Assembly (NCBI GenBank): GCA_903873485.1 | Contig: CAIQOO010000175.1 | Location: forward strand, 100,932 to 164,931 | Direction: 5' to 3' | Length of the DNA stretch: 64,000 nt | Source: an uncultured beta proteobacterium | Lineage (GTDB): Bacteria > Pseudomonadota > Gammaproteobacteria > Burkholderiales > Burkholderiaceae_C | Shown here: positions 35,803 to 45,308 of the stretch, piece after piece | How the letters are laid out: every line of letters begins with the position of its first letter | How positions within the stretch are numbered: the stretch's first letter is position 1 | Notes under the pieces: model-generated | Seen by the model: only the letters and a program-made list of their open reading frames with translations | What the model was told of the DNA's origin: nothing | Databases searched by the model: none | Translations under genes and position numbers: made by a program

Positions 35803-37356
35803 TTAAAGCGGCATGTTGCCGTGTTTTTTGGCTGGGCGCAGTTCGCGCTTGCCAAGCAATTTGCGCAACGCCAGCGCCAGCATCCAGCGGGTGTCGGCCG
35901 GATCAATCACGTCGGTGATGTAAAAGTTGGAGGCCGCCGCATAGGGCGAGGCAAACTTGTCGCGGTAGTCTTGCGCCAGTTCGGCAGCTTTCTCCTTGCG
36001 GTCGGTGGCCTGCTCAATTTCTTTGCGATAGAGGATCTTGACCGCCGCTTCGGCACCCATGACGGCAATCTCGGCGCTTGGCCAGGCATACACCATGTCG
36101 GCACGCATCTCCTGGCTGCACATGGCCAGATACGAGCCACCATAGGCCTTGCGCAAAATTACCGTGACCTTGGGCGTGGTGCAAGACGCAAAGGCATGCA
36201 GCATCTTGGCACCGTGGCGGATGATGCCGCCGCGCTCTTGCTCGACGCCGGGCAGGAAACCCGGCACATCGACCAGCGTGATCAGGGGCACGTTGAATAC
36301 ATTGCACATGCGCACAAAGCGGGCGATCTTGTCGGCTGCATCCATGTCAAGCGCGCCAGCCCGAACCATCGGCTGGTTAGCCACCACGCCAATCACCATG
36401 CCGCAAATGCGGGCAAAGCCAACAATTACATTTTGCGCAAACTTGGCATGCACCTCCAGCAACTGGCCGTTATCGACAATCCGGCGAATCACCGCCTGCA
36501 TGTCGAGCGGGTCTGACGAGCTGCCCGGTATCAGGTCGTAAATGCCCTGATCTTCCATTTCGTCAATCGGAACCGACATGTCATGGGGTGGATCTTCGGT
36601 GTTGTTGGGTGGCAGATAAGTCAGCAGGTTTTTCACCAGCGCAATCGCGTGCTCATCATTTTCGGCAATGAAGTGCACATTGCCGCTGACCGAGGCGTGC
36701 ATTTCGGCGCTGCCCACTTCGTCCATGGTGGTGGTGCGTCCGGTCACCGCCTTGATGACCTCGGGGCCGGTCAGGAACATGTAGGCGTTATGCCGGGTCA
36801 TGATGACAAAGTCCATCAAGGCCGGCGAATAGGCAGCACCGCCGGCGCAGGGGCCGCAAATGACGGCGATTTGCGGCACCACGCCCGACAACATGACGTT
36901 GTAATAAAAAACGTCGCCATAACCGGATAGTGCGTCAACGCCTTCCTGAATGCGGGCGCCGCCCGAATCCTTGAATGCCACCATCGGCACACCAACCCGC
37001 AAGGCGTGGCGCATCAGGCGGACAATTTTGCGCGCCTGCATTTTGCCCATGGTGCCGGCCAGCACCTGAAAGTCCTGGCTGAAGGATGCCACCTGCATGT
37101 CGCCGATGTAGCCGGTGCCGGTGATGACGCCATCGGTGGGCAACTCGCGCCCGGCCATGCCAAACGACACCGCGTTGTGGTGCGCGTGCATGCCGAGCTC
37201 CTGGAAACTGCCTTCGGCAAACAAGGCGTCAATTCTTTCACGCGCCGAATAGGAGCCTCTGGCGTGCAGCGCCTCCAGTTTTTCAGGACTGACGTTGTTG
37301 AGAATTTTTCCGCGCCGTTCACGCAGTGTATTCATGGATTCAATAGGTAAGGTCAT
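35803..37356 (-). CDS. mmdA: acyl-CoA carboxyltransferase (decarboxylase alpha subunit)
   Basis: A 517-aa carboxyltransferase of the MmdA/PccB type. Crotonase-fold halves: FKDSGGARIQEGVDALSGYG and CGPCAGGAAYSPALMDF in the first; LVDVPGFLPGVEQE, IIRHGAKMLHAFA and RKAYGGSYLAMCSQEMRAD in the second. It transfers CO2 from an acyl-CoA, most likely methylmalonyl-CoA, to biotin on MmdC; substrate is inferred. GTG at 37359 and ATG at 37356 are adjacent; ATG is preferred with AGGA upstream. No biotin carboxylase gene is nearby, arguing for a decarboxylase pump and against an ATP-driven carboxylase. Confidence 0.88.
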   Translation of the reverse strand: MTLPIESMNTLRERRGKILNNVSPEKLEALHARGSYSARERIDALFAEGSFQELGMHAHHNAVSFGMAGRELPTDGVITGTGYIGDMQVASFSQDFQVLAGTMGKMQARKIVRLMRHALRVGVPMVAFKDSGGARIQEGVDALSGYGDVFYYNVMLSGVVPQIAVICGPCAGGAAYSPALMDFVIMTRHNAYMFLTGPEVIKAVTGRTTTMDEVGSAEMHASVSGNVHFIAENDEHAIALVKNLLTYLPPNNTEDPPHDMSVPIDEMEDQGIYDLIPGSSSDPLDMQAVIRRIVDNGQLLEVHAKFAQNVIVGFARICGMVIGVVANQPMVRAGALDMDAADKIARFVRMCNVFNVPLITLVDVPGFLPGVEQERGGIIRHGAKMLHAFASCTTPKVTVILRKAYGGSYLAMCSQEMRADMVYAWPSAEIAVMGAEAAVKILYRKEIEQATDRKEKAAELAQDYRDKFASPYAAASNFYITDVIDPADTRWMLALALRKLLGKRELRPAKKHGNMPL

Positions 37357-37549
37357 CACGATTCCTGTTCATTAGCTTGATCTAACTCAAACAATACCAC
37401 ACAAAAAGCCGAATTTTCCCGCCAACAGGGGGTGCAAGTGGTGGCCGTGTTGCTATAAGGACAGTGTGGCGTGGAATTTCTGCTTTCCCTAGCAGACTCG
37501 CCATTTCGGTAAATCAGGACTTATCCCTATAAATCGTTCTTTTTTGTTG

Positions 37550-38848
37550 TCAGCTTGCAACAACCAATGGACTGGCCAGCACCTTGTCAATCCGCTTGCC
37601 ATCAAGGTCCAGCACTTCAAAAACCCAGTTGACACAGTGGATTTGTTCTCCGGTGGCGGGCAAGTGGCCACTGACCGCCAGCAGCAGACCGGCCAGCGTG
37701 TTGTAGCGGCCCCGGTCTTCGGCCGGCAAGTCTTCGATGTCCAGGCGCGCCTTGAGTTCGCTGATCGGCATCAAGCCCTCCAGCAGCCAGGTGCCATCGT
37801 CGCGCCGGGTGGCCCAGGCATCGGTCTTGATGCCGGGCTGCAGTTCGCCGGTAATGGCTTCGAGCAGGTCGTGCGGCGTCAGCAGACCCTGCACCACGCC
37901 ATATTCATCCACCACCAGCACCAGTCGGCCGACTTTGGCGCGAAATTGCTCCAGCAGTTCCATGCCGCTGAGTGTTTCAGGCACAAAAACGGCAGCACTG
38001 ACAAAGTCTTCGAGGCTGCCGGCTGCCTGCACCCCCAGTTCCAGCAGATGGGCAACGCTGATCTTGCCGACCACATGGTCCAGTGACCCGCGACACACCG
38101 GATACCAGGAATGTGCCCGCTGCGCCCCGTCGGCACCCACCTTGTGCAGGGCCTGGGCGACGCTGCAACTGGCATCCAGCCAGTCCACCTCGGCGCGTGG
38201 CACCATCAGGGATGTCAGCGGCCGGTCATCAAGACCGAAGACGTTTTGCACCATTTGGTGTTCATGTTCTTCGATGACCCCGGCATCCACCCCTTCTTCC
38301 AGGCTGGCGCTAATTTCTTCTTCGGTCATGGTGCGCGCGGCGGTGGTATCGATGCGCAGCAGTTGCAACACGGCGGCGGTGGTGCTCGATAACAGTTTGA
38401 CAAACGGTCCGGCCGCCCGTGCCAGCCACAGCATCGGGCGGGCCACCCAGCGTGACACCAGTTCGGGGTACAACTGGCCAATCCGCTTGGGCACCAGTTC
38501 GCCAAAAATGATGGTGGTGAAGGTGATGATGGTGACCACCAGCGCGGTGGCAGAGATGGCCGCCACTTTTTCGGTCAGGCCAACATGATGCAGCCAGTGC
38601 GCCAGCCCGGCACTGAAGGCGGCTTCGCCGACAATGCCGTTGAGCACGCCAATCGAGGTGATACCCACTTGCACGGTTGACAAGAATTGGTTGGGGTTGT
38701 TGAGCAGGGTCAGTGCTGCCTGCGCCCCCTTGTCCCCGGCTTCAGCCATGGCACTCAGACGTGCCCGGCGGCTGACGGTCAGCGCCAGTTCGGACATGGC
38801 AAACACGCCATTGAGCAGTGTCAAGAACATCACCAGAAAAATTTCCAT
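37550..38848 (-). CDS. CNNM/CBS-domain transporter-like protein (CorC/HlyC family)
   Basis: A 432-aa protein with an N-terminal DUF21 (CNNM) membrane domain (MEIFLVMFLTLLNGVFAMSE; VGITSIGVLNGIVGE; ITFTTIIFGELVPKRIG), a pair of CBS domains (MVPRAEVDWLDASC and VLVVDEYGVVQGLLTPHDLL), and a C-terminal CorC_HlyC domain (GRYNTLAGLLLAVSGHLP). Often annotated as hemolysin, but better viewed as a metal/ion (Mg2+ or Co2+) efflux-related protein. It diverges from apaH with only 24 bp between the starts. Confidence 0.9.
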   Translation of the reverse strand: MEIFLVMFLTLLNGVFAMSELALTVSRRARLSAMAEAGDKGAQAALTLLNNPNQFLSTVQVGITSIGVLNGIVGEAAFSAGLAHWLHHVGLTEKVAAISATALVVTIITFTTIIFGELVPKRIGQLYPELVSRWVARPMLWLARAAGPFVKLLSSTTAAVLQLLRIDTTAARTMTEEEISASLEEGVDAGVIEEHEHQMVQNVFGLDDRPLTSLMVPRAEVDWLDASCSVAQALHKVGADGAQRAHSWYPVCRGSLDHVVGKISVAHLLELGVQAAGSLEDFVSAAVFVPETLSGMELLEQFRAKVGRLVLVVDEYGVVQGLLTPHDLLEAITGELQPGIKTDAWATRRDDGTWLLEGLMPISELKARLDIEDLPAEDRGRYNTLAGLLLAVSGHLPATGEQIHCVNWVFEVLDLDGKRIDKVLASPLVVAS

Positions 38849-38872
38849 TCGACCTCAACGAGAATAAACACC

Positions 38873-39733
38873 ATGGCACTTTACTTGATTGGCGACGTGC
38901 AGGGCTGCGACAGTGCCTTGCAGCGTTTGCTGGACGCAATTTCCTTCTCGCCCAGCCGCGACACCTTGCACCTGCTGGGCGACCTGGTCAACCGCGGGCC
39001 AGACTCGGCGCGCGTGTTGCGACGGCTGATGCAGTTGGGTGCATCGGCCCATTGCCTGCTCGGCAATCATGACCTGCATTTGCTGGCCACCGCAGTGGGT
39101 GCGCGCCAACTTGGCCGCAAAGACACCTTGAGCCAGATTCTGGACGCGCCAGATTGCGCCGCCATGCTGGCCTGGTTGCGTCAGCAGCGCATGGCGCACT
39201 TGCTGCGGCACCAGAATCAGGACTATTTGCTGGTGCATGCCGGTGTGCTGCCATGCTGGACCGCTTCTCAAACCGTGGCGCTGGCGGCGGAGGTTGAAGC
39301 CGTCTTGCGCAGCCCCGATTCACCCGATTTCTTGCACCAGATGTACAGCAACACACCGACTGGCTGGCGCGATGATCTGACCGGTGCCGATCGGCTGCGG
39401 GTGATCGTCAATGCCTTGACACGGCTGCGCTTTTGCAGCACCGCCGGTGACATGGAGTTTGATGCCAAAGAAGGCTTGGAGACAGCACCTGCGGGCTATT
39501 TGCCCTGGTTTGATGTGCCCGGTCGCCAGACTGCCGATGTCACTGTGGCCTTTGGCCACTGGTCAACCCTGGGCTGGCTGGATCGCCCGAATCTGCTGGC
39601 GCTCGATTCCGGCTGTGTCTGGGGTGGCCACCTCAGTGCCCTGAGACTTGACGCGGGCAGCCCGAAGCGGCCCCATCAACTGATTCAGGTGAACTGCGCG
39701 CAGGCGCAGCAACCCGGCAAAAAAAGCCAATGA
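38873..39733 (+). CDS. apaH: symmetrical Ap4A hydrolase
   Basis: A 286-aa phosphoesterase that splits Ap4A into two ADP. Metallophosphatase motifs: LIGDVQGCDSAL, LLGDLVNRGPDSARVLR, LLGNHDLHLLA and VHAGVLPCW; late motifs GHWSTLGWLDRPNLLALDSG and WGGHLSALRL. The ATG at 38873 is the family start; the frame continues upstream through the divergent gene. It is convergent with the second helicase gene. Confidence 0.96.
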   Translation: MALYLIGDVQGCDSALQRLLDAISFSPSRDTLHLLGDLVNRGPDSARVLRRLMQLGASAHCLLGNHDLHLLATAVGARQLGRKDTLSQILDAPDCAAMLAWLRQQRMAHLLRHQNQDYLLVHAGVLPCWTASQTVALAAEVEAVLRSPDSPDFLHQMYSNTPTGWRDDLTGADRLRVIVNALTRLRFCSTAGDMEFDAKEGLETAPAGYLPWFDVPGRQTADVTVAFGHWSTLGWLDRPNLLALDSGCVWGGHLSALRLDAGSPKRPHQLIQVNCAQAQQPGKKSQ

Positions 39734-39742
39734 CCGCTGCCG

Positions 39743-41233
39743 TCAGGCGGCACTGAACAGGGCGGCTACCTTGCGCTTGGATTTGATGTTGCTGGAAATG
39801 GTGCGCACCCCCGGCCGCGCCGGAGTGGCTTCCCATGCCGCTGCCGTATGCCCCGGCAAGGCCGGTTCATAGGGCTTGTCAAAAAATGGGTCCTGCGCAA
39901 TCGGCACACTGCGCCGGTAGTCCTGGCGCGGTGTCCGTGGATTGCGGCTTGCATAATCATCGCGGCGCACACCGGATTCTTCGGCCTGGTACAAACGCCT
40001 GCCATCGTTGATATGGCCTTGCTTGCGGATATCGGGCAGGTTTTCTTCAAACTCGATGGGTTCGAGTTCGATCTTGTTTTTGAGGAGCTTTTCGATATCT
40101 GACACCAGCCGGGCATCGCTTCTGGCGGCAAAACTGACGGCCAGGCCGGCCTGGCCGGCGCGACCGGTGCGGCCAATGCGGTGGATATAGTCTTCGGCGT
40201 TGAATGGCACATCAAAGTTGAACACGGCAGGCACGTCCTTGATGTCGAGGCCACGCGCAGCCACATCGGTGCAGACCAGCAAATCAACCTCGCCACTCTT
40301 GAATGCGTCGAGGGCCTTGAGGCGTTCGTCCTGGCTTTTGTCGCCATGCAGCGCGGTGGTTTTCAGCCCTTCACGCTCCAGCGAGCGCGCCAGCCGGGCG
40401 CAGCCGAGCTTGCTGTTGACAAATACAAAAGCCTGTTTCAAGGCACGCTGGCGCAAAATCTGGTGCAGCGCATGGCGCTTGTCATCACCCTCGACGCTGT
40501 AAAAATGCTGCTCTACTGTGGATGCGGCAGCATTGGAACGTGCTACTTCGATCGTCACCGGGTCTTGCAGGTAGCTATTGGCCAGGCGCTTGATTTCGCT
40601 GGAGAAGGTGGCCGAAAACAGCAGCGTGGTGCGCTGCTTGGGCAGGTAGCTCAGGATGCGCTGCAAATCCGGCAGAAAACCGATGTCGAGCATGCGGTCG
40701 GCTTCATCGAGCACCACATACTCGACCTGGTTGAGCACGCAGTTCTTCGCCTCGATGTGATCAAGCAGCCGCCCCGGCGTGGCGACCAGCACTTCAACAC
40801 CTTTTTTCAGTTCCAGCGTCTGGGGTTTCATGTCCATGCCGCCAAACACCACGGCACAGCGCAAATCGGTGTAGCGGCCATACAGCTTGATCTGCTCGGC
40901 GACCTGATCGGCCAGCTCGCGGGTTGGCAGCAGCACCAGCGCCCGCACCGGGTGGCGTGCCGGGGAAGTCGAGCTGTTTTCATGCTTGAGCATGCGCTGC
41001 AGCAAGGGCAGGGCGAACGCTGCGGTTTTGCCGGTGCCGGTCTGGGCGGCACCCATCACGTCGCGGCCTTGCAGCACCACCGGAATGGCCTGGGCCTGGA
41101 TCGGGGTCATGGTTTCATACCCCATCTCGGATACGGCACGCGCCAGCGGGGCCGACAATTGCAGTTGGGCAAACGCCATCGGCAGCGTGTCGGCGTTCAA
41201 TTCATTGAAAATTTCAGAAGTCAAGTCGGTCAT
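39743..41233 (-). CDS. rhlE: DEAD-box RNA helicase, RhlE-type (second copy)
   Basis: A 496-aa RNA helicase. Motifs: MGYETMTPIQAQAIP (Q), GAAQTGTGKTAAFALP, LPTRELADQ, TPGRLLDHIE, VLDEADRMLDIGF, SAT, FVNSKLGCARLARSL, DVAARGLDIKDVP and HRIGRTGRAGQAG. The C-terminal tail of about 100 residues is basic and ends KSKRKVAALFSAA. It differs from the helicase at 20-21.8 kb in lacking the insertion and the RGG tail, so the two are not recent duplicates. Confidence 0.94.
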   Translation of the reverse strand: MTDLTSEIFNELNADTLPMAFAQLQLSAPLARAVSEMGYETMTPIQAQAIPVVLQGRDVMGAAQTGTGKTAAFALPLLQRMLKHENSSTSPARHPVRALVLLPTRELADQVAEQIKLYGRYTDLRCAVVFGGMDMKPQTLELKKGVEVLVATPGRLLDHIEAKNCVLNQVEYVVLDEADRMLDIGFLPDLQRILSYLPKQRTTLLFSATFSSEIKRLANSYLQDPVTIEVARSNAAASTVEQHFYSVEGDDKRHALHQILRQRALKQAFVFVNSKLGCARLARSLEREGLKTTALHGDKSQDERLKALDAFKSGEVDLLVCTDVAARGLDIKDVPAVFNFDVPFNAEDYIHRIGRTGRAGQAGLAVSFAARSDARLVSDIEKLLKNKIELEPIEFEENLPDIRKQGHINDGRRLYQAEESGVRRDDYASRNPRTPRQDYRRSVPIAQDPFFDKPYEPALPGHTAAAWEATPARPGVRTISSNIKSKRKVAALFSAA

Positions 41234-41251
41234 TCATAGCCAAAATCAAGT

Positions 41252-41268
41252 GCTATCGGTCCGATAGC
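41252..41268. promoter_or_regulatory. 17-bp perfect dyad upstream of rhlE
   Basis: GCTATCGG, T, CCGATAGC lies 18 bp upstream of the rhlE start codon and within the rhlE-metallopeptidase gap. It could be an operator, a small 5'UTR hairpin, or a remnant of the AGCT-ended repeat; there is no T run. Confidence 0.35.
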
Positions 41269-41315
41269 TGGTGCGGCTCCAAGGACTGGGCCAAACCCGG
41301 ATTATCTCCCAAGCA

Positions 41316-42191
41316 TCAAAGCTGACGTGCCGCGAACGTGTCGCAGCGCTTGACACTGCCGTTTTGCAAACCGATGTCAAACCAGCGCTGGCGCTGGGAA
41401 CTGGTGCCGTGGGTGAAACTGTCAGGCACCACGGCACCGCCCGCTGCGCGTTGCAAGGCATCGTCACCAATCTTGGCGGCGGCGTTCATGGCTTCTTCCA
41501 CATCGCCTTGTTCGAGCAACTGACGTGCGGCCTGCGCATGGTTGGCCCAGACACCGGCAAAGCAGTCGGCCTGCAGTTCCAGCCGCACGCTCAAGGCGTT
41601 GTATTCGGTCTTGCTGACGCGGCTGCGCATTTGATCCATCTTGCCGCTGATGCCCAGCAGGTTTTGCACATGGTGACCGACCTCATGGGCAATCACATAA
41701 GCCTGGGCAAAATCCCCCGGCGCACCCAGCCGGTTTCTCAGGGTTTCATAGAAGCCCAGATCAATATAGACCTTGCGGTCGGCCGGGCAATAAAACGGCC
41801 CCATGGCGGCCTGGCCCTGACCGCAGGCGGTGGCTGTGCTGCCGCGAAACAGCACCAGTTTGGGATCCTGGTAGCTGCCACCGCCTTGGGCAAATACTTG
41901 TTTCCAGACATCTTCGGTATCGGCCAGCACGGTTGCGACAAATTTGGCCATGCGGTCATCTGCCGGGGGCTTGTGGGCGGGTGCCGACTGGGTTTGCGGT
42001 GCCGAACTGCCGCCACTGAGCAAACCCAGCACGGTCATCGGGTTGACCCCCAGAAAATAAGAGACGACCAGCGCAATCGCGATCGAGCCAATCCCGATAC
42101 CGCGTCCACCCAATCCACCACCACCCGATGAACCGCCGCCATCGCGGCGGTCTTCCACGTTGTCAGATTCGCGATTGCCTTCCCATTTCAT
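41316..42191 (-). CDS. neutral zinc metallopeptidase (YpfJ family)
   Basis: A 291-aa protein with a Gly-rich N-terminus, one membrane helix (GIGSIAIALVVSYFLGV) and a zinc peptidase domain: YVIAHEVGHHVQNLLG (HExxH) and LELQADCFAGVWA (third ligand). Start MKWEGNRESDNVEDRR is typical of the family (KPN_02809-like). It is probably anchored in the inner membrane facing the periplasm; substrates unknown. It follows dcd by 15 bp. Confidence 0.93.
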   Translation of the reverse strand: MKWEGNRESDNVEDRRDGGGSSGGGGLGGRGIGIGSIAIALVVSYFLGVNPMTVLGLLSGGSSAPQTQSAPAHKPPADDRMAKFVATVLADTEDVWKQVFAQGGGSYQDPKLVLFRGSTATACGQGQAAMGPFYCPADRKVYIDLGFYETLRNRLGAPGDFAQAYVIAHEVGHHVQNLLGISGKMDQMRSRVSKTEYNALSVRLELQADCFAGVWANHAQAARQLLEQGDVEEAMNAAAKIGDDALQRAAGGAVVPDSFTHGTSSQRQRWFDIGLQNGSVKRCDTFAARQL

Positions 42192-42206
42192 GGTATGTTC
42201 CCTGAT

Positions 42207-42782
42207 TCAGGCCCTGGGCAGGGTCACGCCGCGCTGACCCTGGTATTTGCCGCCACGGTCTTTGTAGCTGGTTTCGCACACATCGTCGGCATCGCTCTCG
42301 AAAAACAGCACCTGGGCGCAGCCTTCACCGGCGTAAATTCTGGCTGGCAGCGGGGTCGTGTTGGAAAATTCCAGCGTCACGAAACCCTCCCATTCCGGCT
42401 CGAACGGGGTCACGTTGACGATGATGCCGCAGCGTGCATAGGTGCTTTTGCCCAGGCAAATGGTCAGCACATTGCGCGGTATCCGAAAGTACTCCAGCGT
42501 GCGGGCCAGCGCAAAGCTGTTGGGCGGAATGGTGCAGACATCATCATGGAAGTCCATGAAATTTTTTTCATCAAAGTTTTTCGGGTCCACTACCGTGCTG
42601 TGGATGTTGGTAAAAACCTTGAATTCGCTGGCGCAGCGGATGTCGTAGCCATAGCTGCTGGTGCCGTAGCTGACGACTTTGTCGCCACTGGCATTTTGGC
42701 GGACCTGACCTGGCTCAAACGGCTCGATCATGCCGTGCTGTTGCGCCATGCGGCGAATCCATTTGTCGCTTTTGATGCTCAT
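42207..42782 (-). CDS. dcd: dCTP deaminase
   Basis: A 191-aa trimeric deaminase that turns dCTP into dUTP for dTTP synthesis. Start [18 protein letters not shown]; catalytic region [30 protein letters not shown] (Ser, Arg and Glu), and C-terminal [17 protein letters not shown] that folds over the nucleotide. Full length. Confidence 0.97.
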   Translation of the reverse strand: MSIKSDKWIRRMAQQHGMIEPFEPGQVRQNASGDKVVSYGTSSYGYDIRCASEFKVFTNIHSTVVDPKNFDEKNFMDFHDDVCTIPPNSFALARTLEYFRIPRNVLTICLGKSTYARCGIIVNVTPFEPEWEGFVTLEFSNTTPLPARIYAGEGCAQVLFFESDADDVCETSYKDRGGKYQGQRGVTLPRA

Positions 42783-42884
42783 GGGATTGGGCTCCAGGGT
42801 TGTATGCAGCGCTCAACACAAGAGAAAAAGGCCAGTCACCGCCCCAGGCGGGGTCTGCCGATTTTCTCGTCCACTACATTATAT

Positions 42885-42935
42885 ATAGCTGTCAGCGCTT
42901 GATGGATAAGGGCTGGAGGCCTAAATTGCATAAAA
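42885..42935 (+). repeat. AGCGCTTG-family repeat, copy 5
   Basis: Reads ATAGCTGTCAGCGCTTG, then ATAAGGGCTGGAGGCC and TAAATT. Near-consensus; it lies between dcd and serA. Confidence 0.88.
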
Positions 42936-42994
42936 ATCGCGAAGCCCTACGCGACCTGGGCTAAGTGACCGGTTGGCCCAGGCCGATGACCCCG

Positions 42995-44170
42995 CTAGCC
43001 AATCACCCGCACCCGGATGACGTTATCGACGGCTGCAATCGCCGCCATCACGTCGTCTGCGGGCCGGCTTTCCACATCAATCAGGTTAAAGGCCAGCTCG
43101 CCCCGGCTCTTGTTCATCATGTCGATGACGTTGACCTTGTTGCCGGCCAGCACCGACAGCACCTGCCCCAGCACGCCCGACACGTTGTTGTTGGAAAAAG
43201 TGATGCGCGTCAGGCCAGCGCTGCGCGCCATGCTGACTGCCGGATAGTTCACCGAGTTGGTGATGTTGCCGTTTGCTAGGTAGTCCATGAGTTCGTTGGC
43301 GGCCATCACCGCGCAATTTTCTTCCGACTCTTCGGTGCTGGCACCAATGTGCGGCATGGCAATCACCTGGGGGTGATTGAGCAGGGCCGGCTCGGGAAAG
43401 TCGCAGACATATTTGCCCAGCTTGCCCTGCGCCAGACTGCCCAGCACGGCGGCTGAATCAACAATGGTTTCACGCGCAAAGTTCAGCAGCACGGCACCGG
43501 GCTTGACCATCGCCAGCGCATCGGCGTTGATCAGGTGGCGGGTTGCGGTCATGGCCGGAACATGCAGCGAGATGTAGTCGGAGCGGGCCAGCAGCGATTG
43601 CAGATTTTCCATCCGGCTGACTTCATTGGACAGCCGCCAGGCGGCATCAATCGACAGCGCCGGATCAAAGCCGACCACCTTCAGGCCCATTGCCAGCGCC
43701 ATTTCGGCGACCATCGAGCCAATCGCCCCCAGGCCGACAATGCCCAGCGTTTTGCCCTTGATCTCGCCGCCGGCAAAGCGGGATTTTTCTTTTTCCAGCA
43801 GTGCTGCCATCTCGGCGGCATCGGTCATGCTGCCCAGCGAGTTGACGTAGGAAATGCCCGGCAAAATGCCGCGCGTGGCCAGCAACATGCCGGCCATGAC
43901 CAGTTCCTTGACGGCATTGGCATTGGCACCCGGCGTGTTGAACACCACGATGCCCTGCTTGCTGTACTGCTCGACCGGCACATTGTTGACACCGGCACCG
44001 GCGCGGGCCACCGCCAGCAAAGACTTCGGCACCTCGATGCCCTGGAGTTTTTGGCTGCGGATCAAAAAGGCATCGGGGCTGCCGATGTCGCTGCCGACTT
44101 CATAAGACTGGCGCGGAAAACGATCCAGGCCCTTGACCGAGATCTGGTTGTAGGTTCTGACTTTGTACAT
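42995..44170 (-). CDS. serA: D-3-phosphoglycerate dehydrogenase
   Basis: A 391-aa dehydrogenase, first step of serine synthesis. NAD fingerprint LGIVGLGAIGSMVAEMALAMG, catalytic NFARETIVD (Arg) and MPHIGASTEESEENC (His), and a C-terminal ACT domain (ITFSNNNVSGVLGQVLSVLA to VIRVRVIG) for serine feedback. The length and AVARAGAGVNNVPVEQYSKQ match the short type paired with an archaeal-like SerC. The frame opens far upstream inside serC; the ATG at 44170, 7 bp after the serC stop, is the start. Confidence 0.93.
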   Translation of the reverse strand: MYKVRTYNQISVKGLDRFPRQSYEVGSDIGSPDAFLIRSQKLQGIEVPKSLLAVARAGAGVNNVPVEQYSKQGIVVFNTPGANANAVKELVMAGMLLATRGILPGISYVNSLGSMTDAAEMAALLEKEKSRFAGGEIKGKTLGIVGLGAIGSMVAEMALAMGLKVVGFDPALSIDAAWRLSNEVSRMENLQSLLARSDYISLHVPAMTATRHLINADALAMVKPGAVLLNFARETIVDSAAVLGSLAQGKLGKYVCDFPEPALLNHPQVIAMPHIGASTEESEENCAVMAANELMDYLANGNITNSVNYPAVSMARSAGLTRITFSNNNVSGVLGQVLSVLAGNKVNVIDMMNKSRGELAFNLIDVESRPADDVMAAIAAVDNVIRVRVIG

Positions 44171-44177
44171 GGCGGCC

Positions 44178-45308
44178 TTATGCGGTTGTGACTTGTTGAT
44201 AGGCCCAGGTGAGCCAGGGCATGAGGGCCTGCAAATCAGACGACTCGACGGTGGCACCGCACCAGATGCGCAGCCCGGCTGGCGCGTCTTTATAGGCACC
44301 CATGTCATAAGCGACGCCTTCGGTATCGAGCAGCTTGACCATCTTTTTGACCTGCTCTTCGGTGGCGCTCAGGGTCAGGCAGACGCTGGTGTTGGAGCGG
44401 GTTGCCGGGTTCTTGGCCAGAAATGAAATCCAGTCGTTGGCCGCAACAAAATCTTCAATCACCTTCAGGTTGGCCTCGCTGCGGGCAATGCTGCCCTTGA
44501 CGCCGCCGATGCTCTCGACCCATTTGAGTGCGTCCAGGTAGTCCGATACGCACAGCATGGACGGGGTGTTGATGGTCTCGCCCTTGAACAGGCCTTCGCT
44601 GAGCTTGCCGCCCGACTTCATGCGAAACACCTTGGGCATCGGCCATGGCGGGTTGTAAGCTTCCAGGCGGGCCACGGCACGCGGGCCAAGAATCAGCATG
44701 CCGTGGGCGCCCTCGCCACCGAGCACCTTTTGCCATGAAAAGGTCACCACATCGAGCTTGTCCCATGGCATGTCCATGGCAAATACGGCCGAGGTGGCAT
44801 CGCACAGGGTCAGGCCCGCGCGGTCAGCCGGAATCCAGTCGCCGTTGGGCACCTTGACGCCCGATGTCGTGCCGTTCCAGACAAACACCACGTCGTTGGC
44901 AAAATCGACCTCGGCGAAATCGACGATGTCGCCGTAGCCCGCCTTGCGCACGTTGACGTTGGGCAGCTTGAGCTGCTTGGTGATGTCGGTGACCCAGCCG
45001 GCGCTGAACGACTCCCACTCCAGCACATCGACGCCGCGCTGGCCCAGCAGCGACCACATCGCCATTTCAACAGCGCCGGTATCGGAGCCAGGCACCACTG
45101 CCACCCGGTAGCCTTCGGGCAGGCCGAGCAGGCGCGCGGTTTCGGTGCAGGCCAGCCCGAGGGCCTTCTTGCCGAGAGCGGAGCGGTGTGAACGACCGAG
45201 CGTGTCGAGTTGGAGCTGGCTCACGTCATAGCCGGGGTGCTTGGCACAGGGGCCTGACGAGAAATTGGGATTGGCGGGTTTATTGGCCGGTTTATTGACA
45301 GGTTGCAT
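44178..45308 (-). CDS. serC: phosphoserine aminotransferase, Methanosarcina-like type
   Basis: A 376-aa PLP enzyme that transaminates 3-phosphohydroxypyruvate. N-terminal [50 protein letters not shown], and the PLP lysine in [16 protein letters not shown] are typical of the SerC class found in alphaproteobacteria and methanogens rather than the E. coli class. The unusual N-terminus ([10 protein letters not shown]) is a short tandem repeat. It forms an operon with serA, so serine synthesis is likely its role. Confidence 0.9.
   Translation of the reverse strand: MQPVNKPANKPANPNFSSGPCAKHPGYDVSQLQLDTLGRSHRSALGKKALGLACTETARLLGLPEGYRVAVVPGSDTGAVEMAMWSLLGQRGVDVLEWESFSAGWVTDITKQLKLPNVNVRKAGYGDIVDFAEVDFANDVVFVWNGTTSGVKVPNGDWIPADRAGLTLCDATSAVFAMDMPWDKLDVVTFSWQKVLGGEGAHGMLILGPRAVARLEAYNPPWPMPKVFRMKSGGKLSEGLFKGETINTPSMLCVSDYLDALKWVESIGGVKGSIARSEANLKVIEDFVAANDWISFLAKNPATRSNTSVCLTLSATEEQVKKMVKLLDTEGVAYDMGAYKDAPAGLRIWCGATVESSDLQALMPWLTWAYQQVTTA

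Noticed and set aside
37377..37390. FNR-like site TTGATCTAACTCAA upstream of mmdA
   Set aside because: One mismatch to the consensus, and its centre is only ~27 bp from the start codon, too close for a class II activator site; may be chance.
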